A DNA stretch of 64,000 nucleotides, taken from Brachyhypopomus gauderio (lineage: Eukaryota; Chordata; Actinopteri; Gymnotiformes; Hypopomidae). A program made the translations under genes and the position numbers. Positions within the stretch are counted from its first letter, which is position 1, and each line of letters starts with the position of its first letter. Positions 57,301 to 64,000 of the stretch are shown here, in pieces. Under the pieces are notes generated by a model. That model was not told the DNA's origin and made no database searches. It saw only the letters and a program-made list of their open reading frames with translations. Location of the stretch: the NCBI RefSeq assembly GCF_052324685.1, contig NC_135224.1, positions 21,475,951 through 21,539,950 on the forward strand, written 5' to 3'.

Positions 57301-60300
57301 TGGTGTTGGGTCCTGGCTTTTTATAAAGTTGCCTCTCTGCTCATCCAGAATAGCTGAATATGTATGTATATGCATACACATATGCAAAATCAACCCAAAG
57401 GCTCTTATGTTTGATTTGTGGGCACTGTTGTTAATCCATTTAACGTGGAATAATGCTCTCATGCCCTGTTAAATTACAGGATGTATTTTCATACATCGCT
57501 GAAATAGGACAAAACTGGAGTAAAGGTGTTGTCATCAAATAACAATGTATAGGTAGCAACGTCCTGTTGTAACGAAGTTAGGTGTGTGATCTGTCAAATA
57601 ATCATTATGTGGAATAAAGAAAAATAATTTTCACTAGTACAGTGTATAGTAAAGCAGCTAAAACATTTATTTGACCTTTTTTGTCTTTACTGTTTGCAAG
57701 CTGTTTATTTTTGGCCGAAATTTTCCTGAGGTCAAAAAAAGCTTCAGATTGCAAGTGGTTGCCTTTAACACTGCTGGGCATGTGTGTTATTACTGTTATT
57801 AATGTGTTATTAATGTGTGTTCATTTAAATATCATAGATGTATCTGCACATGTGTTAAAATTGTTTCACTGAACTCACAGACTGCCCAGTTTGATTATAA
57901 ACTGTGTACAAAGTCTGTTTTATGGGCTTTAATTCAAAGTAAAATAAACAAGTTACATATAACACATCACCATAGAATAAAGACTAATAAGTTCAAGTAA
58001 ACAAAAGATTGCATTAAACTTATGTGAAAATTTTCCTCAGTACTGTGAGTAATTTTCCTAAATGCTTCTGTGCTTGAACTATATAGGGAGCTGTTACCTA
58101 AAAATGATTGGCCTGCAGCACATAGGCCACACCCTCAAGAACAGTTAGCGCCTCCATCTTTCCGTCTGCTTGAAATCGGTGGCAGGACAAACGTGCATGT
58201 GGAGTTTATGCAGAGGCATAGCCGGTCTCCTGCGCACGTGCACTTCGAGGATGAGTCAGACAAAGAGGAAGAGCAGCGGCACCTGGACCAGGCGAACAAG
58301 CGTGGGCCAGCGGTGGCGTGCAGGTCAAAGGTCAGCCAGCAGCCAAAAGCAGACGCCCTCGATGTCTTGCAGGCGAGCCGAGGTTTCGGAGCTGTTGTGG
58401 CCGGTGTCGGAATCCCAGCAGCCACTCTGATCAACGATGGACAGGGTGCGACACTCCAAGAAAGCTTTAGGAGATGCGGGACCTGCGGGAGCATCGTGGC
58501 GGCTGGTCCTGCCAAAGAATCTTCCTCCGGGGATGGTTTCGTTGGTGCACGTGGCCAGGGCAACGCGGCTCCTCCATGGATTACCCCAGGCCACGTCTTA
58601 GGGGGAGTCATGCTGACTGGGGGTTGCAGCCTGTCAGGGGGCATGGATGCTACAGGGGTGGGCGTGGCCGGGGAAAGGGCGTCGGCTTTCGGCAAGCTGC
58701 GCCGGAGGTCCCGCAAAGGGGACAACCGAGTGGAGACGAGTCACGGGCCTTACATCCGCCGCCAGGAGCTGCTGGCCCAGAGACGCAACTCACGGACCAG
58801 ATCCGGGCTGGAGGACATCGTCGGCCCTCTTTCCAAACAGACGGAAGCCCCAGTGCACGTTACCTTTGACCTTGACACCTCTCAGGAGCCCAGGACTGCC
58901 AGAAACTCGCCCGGCCTACAGCTACCTATCAAGTCGGCTCTGAAGAACAGGCAGGCGGGACAACACGGGGTGATGCAGATCCGTGGGTCACACCTCCCCT
59001 CCCCTCTGAAGTTCTCCTCACCTCCGCTGACTCCTGAACCCCAGGCTGTGGCAATACGGGAAGCAGTGGACCCAGTGGATGGTAAGCACAGCCATGAGTA
59101 GAGTAACTTCACATCGGGCATGTTTGTCCAATGGTTGTTGAATGTATGAATGAATAATCAAAGCATGGCGGACACGCTGTTTGCTCGTTAGCCCGGGAGG
59201 AGGGCTGCAGCAGTGCACCCCGGGCGCCTGTGACGAGGGGCGTGGCTATGTCCAAGGCTGAGGACTTGAGGGCGGAGCTTCTCAGAGCAGAGCACCGCAA
59301 AGCGGAGTTACAGTGGGAGGATAAGTGAGTCTCCTAAAGCTGTATAAGTCTCAGTATAATTTACTTCGAGATGCTTCTGGGTTATTTTGAATTTTGTGAG
59401 TAGTGTGTTAAATTCATTAATATATCATATTAAATGAACAATGCAAATGCGTTTCTTCACATCTAGAAATAAATAATTAGAACTTTAAACCCTTTTTTTT
59501 AACCATGTGTGAACTTATTTCTTAAGTATGTCATATGTTTCCTTGGTGAAACCAAGTGCACTTTATTATAGCCTGTAAACTCACTGTTAAACATTCATTT
59601 AAAATGAATAAAGAAAAGTGAAAGAACTATACCATTGGTTTTGTCATCAGACTTAAAAATGAATTTAAGAAGAGTTCACATGTCCAGCCATGTCAACAAC
59701 AGGAAATAACAAAGAAGTGGGGATATGTTGCTTATTGTTGTTTATGATGTAGTGTTACACGATGAAGTGTTACATTTGAACGACGTAGTGTTACGCGATG
59801 AAGTGTTACATTTGAACGACGTAGTGTTACGCGATTAAGTGTTACATTTGAACGACATAGTGTTACATTTGAACGATGTAGTGTTACGCGATTAAGTGTT
59901 ACATTTGAACGACGTAGTGTTACGCCTGTGACGTTTGTGTAGGAGGTCAGAGGGCAAGCCCAGGCTGTCTCTGCGGCGTTTCTTCTCAGCCATGGGCCTG
60001 AACAGCGTGGGTAAGCTGGTCAAGGGTGCCCGATCCAGCAGCATGGAGCACCTGTGCTCCTCCCCATCCAGGCATGGCTCCGCCTCCCCGAGCCACACCC
60101 CCTCTAGCTCCGCCTCCCAAGGCCCGCTGCAGAGAACCCCATCGCTGCAGCACCTCCACACAGTGAGTATGGCTGGTGTTCATTACTGACGCCGGGACGC
60201 GTTATTTCTAGGATGGTGCTCTGGGTGTGACGTGTTCTTGTCTTTCATTTCTACCAGGGTTCCTCTCTTGCTCAGCTACGCAAGGCCACCTCCGTGCAGA

Positions 60301-61312
60301 GTCTTCCGTCACCAAAGAGGAAGTTGGAGCACTCAGCCGTGCCTGGAGAACTTCCACTGCCTCTTGGTCTGGGGCCCAAGTGTGTGGAATGCCAAAATCT
60401 GTTCTCACCAAAATCTCTATTTGACTTCTATCTTCAAACGTGCATATTTGCACAAACAAAAATATTTGTGCTAGCAGGGAGAATGAGAGTGAAGAGGGAA
60501 CAGAAGCGCTGGCTGGTACTCATGGAGCAGGCCCAGTGGGGCGACTGGTGCAGGTGCTTCCTGATGGCACTTTGCTGATAGAGCTTACCAGAACGGCTAA
60601 CAGACCCTTTGGGTTTGTCATCTCAAGGGGCAAAGGTCGCCTAGACCCAGGTAAGACCTGCCCTGCTCTACTTACGGCTGAATACAGTCGGATGTTGCAG
60701 TACTGACATGACAAATACATGTTCTGTGGAGGATGTTTGCGCAGGGGAGATATAAGACTCATTTTAACCAACCCATTTGGATAGCTACCTAGCTACCTTG
60801 GTTAGTTGTTTCAAAAAATAAAATGCTTGTAGTGTCATCAAGGAAAACAGGTATTGGAAATAATCAGTATTAATATTGTGACTCGACAAAGACCAATCAT
60901 TCATATTAATCTATTAAAGAAAAACGTCTTTGTGTATTAGATACATTTGTAGGCATTTGTTCCCAAGCATTTTCTGTGCAGCTTCTGTGTCAGTCTGATT
61001 CAAGATTAATTATATCTAATGAATTGTATAGTATTGTGAACAGAAGCATTATGTAGAATTGATTTATTATGTAGAATTGGTTTAGCTCTTCACAGGGGTC
61101 AAATGGATGTTTCCCCAGGGATATATGTGGAGCACGTTGGTGGTAGTGCCACAGATAACATCTACACTGGACTTCTGGGGGTAGGGGATGAAATCCTGGA
61201 GGTGAATGGTGAGAAGGTGGCAGGGATGAGCCTTGACCTGGTTACTCGGGTGATGACCCGCGAGAACACGGCCACCATCCGGACTGTTCCGCACCGCTGG
61301 GTCCAACACTAA
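54374..61312 (+). CDS. KIAA1614: KIAA1614-like protein with C-terminal PDZ domain
   Basis: A large, mostly disordered protein of unknown function with a PDZ domain at its very end. Exons: 54374-55343 (MEGEKPEAQN...), 57131-57265, 58087-59081, 59192-59324, 59943-60162, 60258-60379, 60478-60650 and 61119-61312. From 57131 onwards every junction is in phase. Visible pieces are a basic helix (SWRHERAKRLLERARWKAR), a conserved HGPYIRRQELLAQRRNSRTR, a helical segment (AEDLRAELLRAEHRKAELQW) and a Ser-rich basic stretch (LSLRRFFSAMGLNSVGKL). The PDZ has the ligand loop RPFGFVISRGKG and the second half IYVEHVGG...GDEILEVNGEKVAGMSLD, and ends at WVQH. The exon at 54374 leaves one base, while the next visible exon needs two, so a small exon is probably missing. 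Identity rests on the PDZ and on synteny with rc3h1 and colgalt2 (human 1q25). Confidence 0.72.
56176..56318. repeat. C-rich minisatellite (CCCCCACCCACT)n
   Basis: About 12 units of CCCCACCCACTC and close variants in an intron of the KIAA1614-like gene. The minus strand is a dense series of G-runs (GGGGGAGTGGGTGGG) able in principle to form G-quadruplexes. Glycine/Trp-rich open frames over it are artefacts. Confidence 0.95.
59747..59929. repeat. 36-bp minisatellite abutting an exon
   Basis: About five head-to-tail copies of a 36-bp unit (GTAGTGTTACGCGATGAAGT then GTTACATTTGAACGAC), one of them partly deleted. The array stops 13 bp before the exon at 59943. Confidence 0.93.
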
Positions 61313-61483
61313 AGTGCCCGGGTGTTAGAGGCACGATGCGTAATGAGTGTAAATGAGACTGTACCATATGTCCATGTGGTTGTGATATCCCTTATCAGTA
61401 GTGTTTCTCCTTAAATCTAAAGCCAACACTTACCAAACGTGAAGCATGTATAGTATTGTGTGTTGTTTACAAAATGTCTACTG

Positions 61484-61489
61484 AATAAA
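61484..61489 (+). promoter_or_regulatory. Poly(A) signal of the KIAA1614-like gene
   Basis: AATAAA lies 172 bp after the stop codon in an otherwise plain 3' UTR. Confidence 0.6.
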
Positions 61490-61525
61490 AGTGATACATT
61501 GTAAGCGATTAAGTAATCTGTCTGT

Positions 61526-61709
<184 letters not shown>

Positions 61710-61849
61710 CCACATGTAGTAGAGAAGGCGTGTTTCATTGGTGACTCGTGCCACACTAGTGCTGAACAGTCCCTTCAGACCCGTGATAAGTGCCACATTC
61801 TCCCCGCCCCTGCTCCCTGTCAAAAAACAGCAGACACACCGTTTCGGAT

Positions 61850-62606
61850 ATGCCGGCTCGGAGCGTATCCGCTCTGCTTTTGATCAGAGCGTTAATTACC
61901 GTATTCAGCTTCTCAGACGCTCTCGTAAACCTGGAACCTGTCAGAGAGGAGTCCTCGCTCCTCAAGCCGAAGGTGATGATTGTGATTCTGGCTCGAAATT
62001 CTGAACACAGTCTCCCATACTACCTGGGCTGCATCGAACGCTTGGACTATCCAAAGGACCGAATCGCTATCTGGTAATCATTTTTCATGTGTTCAGTTAT
62101 TTTATGTCTAGTATTTTATGAGTGTTTTATTCTTAAAGTGTTTTTTTGTGGTTGATTTTATGTAGTTACTTGTTTAAGGATAATATCTTGTTTCTATGTT
62201 TTAAAGAACTGAGCTTGAAAAGTTTGCTTAAAAAAAGTTAACATGAATTAACTAATTTAGTTAGAATTAACTAATTTAGTGGCTAATAGCATGAATGAAC
62301 AGATATATCGCACAAGATAGAGATTATTGTTATATGAAATGATATGTTATATGATCCTGACATAATTTACTGTCTTAATCCAGGCAAATGTTTTTGCATT
62401 TAACTAACGATTCAGTCATAGACACCAGAAGGTGCTTACTGTACTGTACTGTATGGGCACTCTGAGAGTAGCTTCATAATTTGCACCCTAGTCTAAAATA
62501 TGCTGTGCTCAGAAAGTAAACAGTGTTGTGTCACCAAGAAGTGAAGAGAAGAGTCACAGTGCAGTGAAAGAATTTGGGGAGGAAGACAGAGAGAGAGAGG
62601 AGAGAG

Positions 62607-62658
<52 letters not shown>

Positions 62659-63929
62659 AGAGAGAGACAGTGGGAGAGAGGGAGGGTGGGAGATAGTTTC
62701 ATTTTGAGAAATAGAACTATGAACTAATAGAACTCAACTCCAGTTCTGGCGTGTGGAGTACTAGAACACATATTAGAACACAGCAATTCTAAAAAATAAG
62801 GGTAGTTACCTAGAAACAAGCCCATTTCTACAGACAACATGTGTCCCTCTGGTATAAGTTGCTTCGCCTCTTTTGCAGGGCTGCCACCGACCACAATGTT
62901 GACAACACCAGCGCCATACTGCAGGAGTGGCTGTCGAGGGTGGAGAGCCTATATCACTCCACACGCTTCAGGACTATGGAGGAGGGGAGGAGGTAAAGTC
63001 CCCGCCCATTAAGTCTCTGGAGACCTCTGGGGTCTTCCCTCTCCTGGAGTGGAGTTATACGGTGGATCTTGACGTCTAGTTTCACCGCGTTCTTCTATTT
63101 GGCGTGACGTGCCGTAACCTGGTACGTAAGTGACACGGTGTACGGAGAGGCCGCGATCACACGCAGCTTCATGGCGGTCGTGAAGTGCCACAGCACTCTA
63201 ACACTTCCGAGTGATTTAGAGAAGAGCTTGATAAATAACTGATGAGATGGATTAGGTGTGATGGAGGAGACGGACGGCTAACGTGTGCTGCCCCCCAGGG
63301 CTTCACCGTTCCATCCTTGGTTTATGCCTTTGCCATGTATGCAATTGCTTTTAATTGCCCCTGTAGTTCTTATGTGGATGAGCTGGGTCCCAAGCAGTGG
63401 CCAGACTCCAGATTCAACCACGTGATGAGACTGAAGCAAGCTGCCCTGCGATCGGCCCGGGCTCAGTGGGCCGACTACGTCCTGGTGAGATGACCACCTG
63501 CCTGCCTTACGATATACACCAACCATCCCTTAGAAGTCTGTTACTGTAAAAGTCTCAACCATCTCTTAAAAGTTTGCTTGGAAAATAAGCATATTTTCAT
63601 GGTGCAGAGAGAACACCGACCTGTGCAGCTGTCCCCATGATTTGAGCTTCAGAGCCCTGATGTGTGTGTTTATATACAGGTCTACGTGGCCTGAGGGGTT
63701 GTAGAAGCTTTAACTGAAGCGTGCAGCGCGTCTGTCAGGGTGCATGCGGTACAACCGTCCACTCATTCGCCCGTTGCGATCTTGTCGCCTCTAGTTTTCA
63801 GACAGCGATAACTTGCTGACCAACCCTAAAGTGCTGACCCAGCTGATGGCCGAGAACCGCACGCTGCTGGCCCCGATGCTGGAATCCAGGACGCTCTACT
63901 CCAATTTCTGGTGTGGCATGACTGCGCAG
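61850..63929 (+). CDS. colgalt2: Procollagen galactosyltransferase 2 (5' part, runs off the window)
   Basis: COLGALT2 is an ER-lumen GT25 enzyme that adds galactose to hydroxylysine in collagen. Four exons lie in the window: 61850-62073, 62879-62992, 63367-63484 and 63795-63929, giving 197 in-frame codons; the human protein has about 626. The start [16 protein letters not shown] opens a signal peptide. The enzyme then begins with [52 protein letters not shown] and a DxD motif (FSDSDN, Asp155 and Asp157), followed by [26 protein letters not shown] and AATDHNVDN resemble COLGALT2 more than COLGALT1, and synteny with rc3h1 agrees. An upstream in-frame ATG at 61790 exists but would prevent a normal signal peptide. 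Confidence 0.92.
62589..62656. repeat. (GA)n microsatellite in colgalt2 intron 1
   Basis: A run of GA with a few GAG interruptions, in the middle of an 805-bp intron. Confidence 0.95.
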
Positions 63930-64000
63930 GTACAACCGTCCACCCAGTGCAGCTGGTGTCACTCACTTTCCCGGTGTCGTGTTATGTGGGTATGTTCAGC

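Noticed and set aside
58135-58725. 196-codon minus-strand frame
   Set aside because: It is antisense to the large KIAA1614-like exon 58087-59081, which has correct splice phases and conserved motifs.
59747-59929. Regular 36-bp direct repeats, considered as a CRISPR-like array
   Set aside because: Units are contiguous without unique spacers and lie in a fish intron, so this is a minisatellite.

Overview
The window is vertebrate nuclear DNA, almost certainly from a ray-finned (teleost) fish. Genes are split into short exons with GT-AG introns. Proteins read closely like vertebrate orthologues. The intergenic DNA is rich in fish-type microsatellites, a Tc1-like transposon, hAT and Tigger-like MITEs, and Gypsy-type LTR fossils. 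There are no operons, CRISPR arrays or bacterial signals. I found no tRNA or rRNA gene.

Seven protein-coding genes can be reconstructed exon by exon; most of them close in frame across every junction. Left to right: (1) dbt, minus strand, 5' three quarters only (1-2716), the E2 subunit of branched-chain alpha-keto acid dehydrogenase; (2) cdc14a, plus strand, complete, 15 coding exons (8534-15352), a dual-specificity phosphatase; (3) vcam1-like, plus, complete, 6 exons (18239-22517), a four-Ig-domain adhesion receptor; (4) extl2, minus, complete, 5 exons (33400-35058), a heparan-sulfate-type glycosyltransferase; (5) an aldo-keto reductase, plus, 7 exons (36131-38376) with a second candidate terminal exon at 38836-38937; (6) rc3h1 (Roquin-1), minus, complete, 18 coding exons (43017-50712) with a CpG-rich promoter at about 51.3-52.5 kb; (7) a KIAA1614-like PDZ protein, plus (54374-61312, one junction unresolved); and the first four exons of (8) colgalt2, plus (61850 to the window edge), a collagen galactosyltransferase. 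dbt, cdc14a, vcam1 and extl2 correspond to human 1p21, and rc3h1, KIAA1614 and colgalt2 to human 1q25. The window therefore joins two blocks that are far apart in human, with the aldo-keto reductase at the seam.

The genes do not form one pathway. The most interesting regulatory signal is in the probable rc3h1 3' UTR. It holds a perfect Roquin-type constitutive decay element (CDE) stem-loop and a second, weaker one, and the encoded Roquin keeps the RNA-contact residues K220, K239 and R260 and M199. This suggests that Roquin may limit its own mRNA.

The 22.5-33.4 kb stretch is a repeat-rich gap. It contains a locally duplicated segment of about 0.7 kb. One copy was later split by a 2.8 kb hAT-like element, itself carrying a Gypsy-type fossil, while the other copy still shows the unoccupied site. 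A 1 kb foldback transposon sits only 72 bp upstream of the dbt start codon. I did not find a wholly new multi-gene system; the novelty here is in gene structure and regulation.
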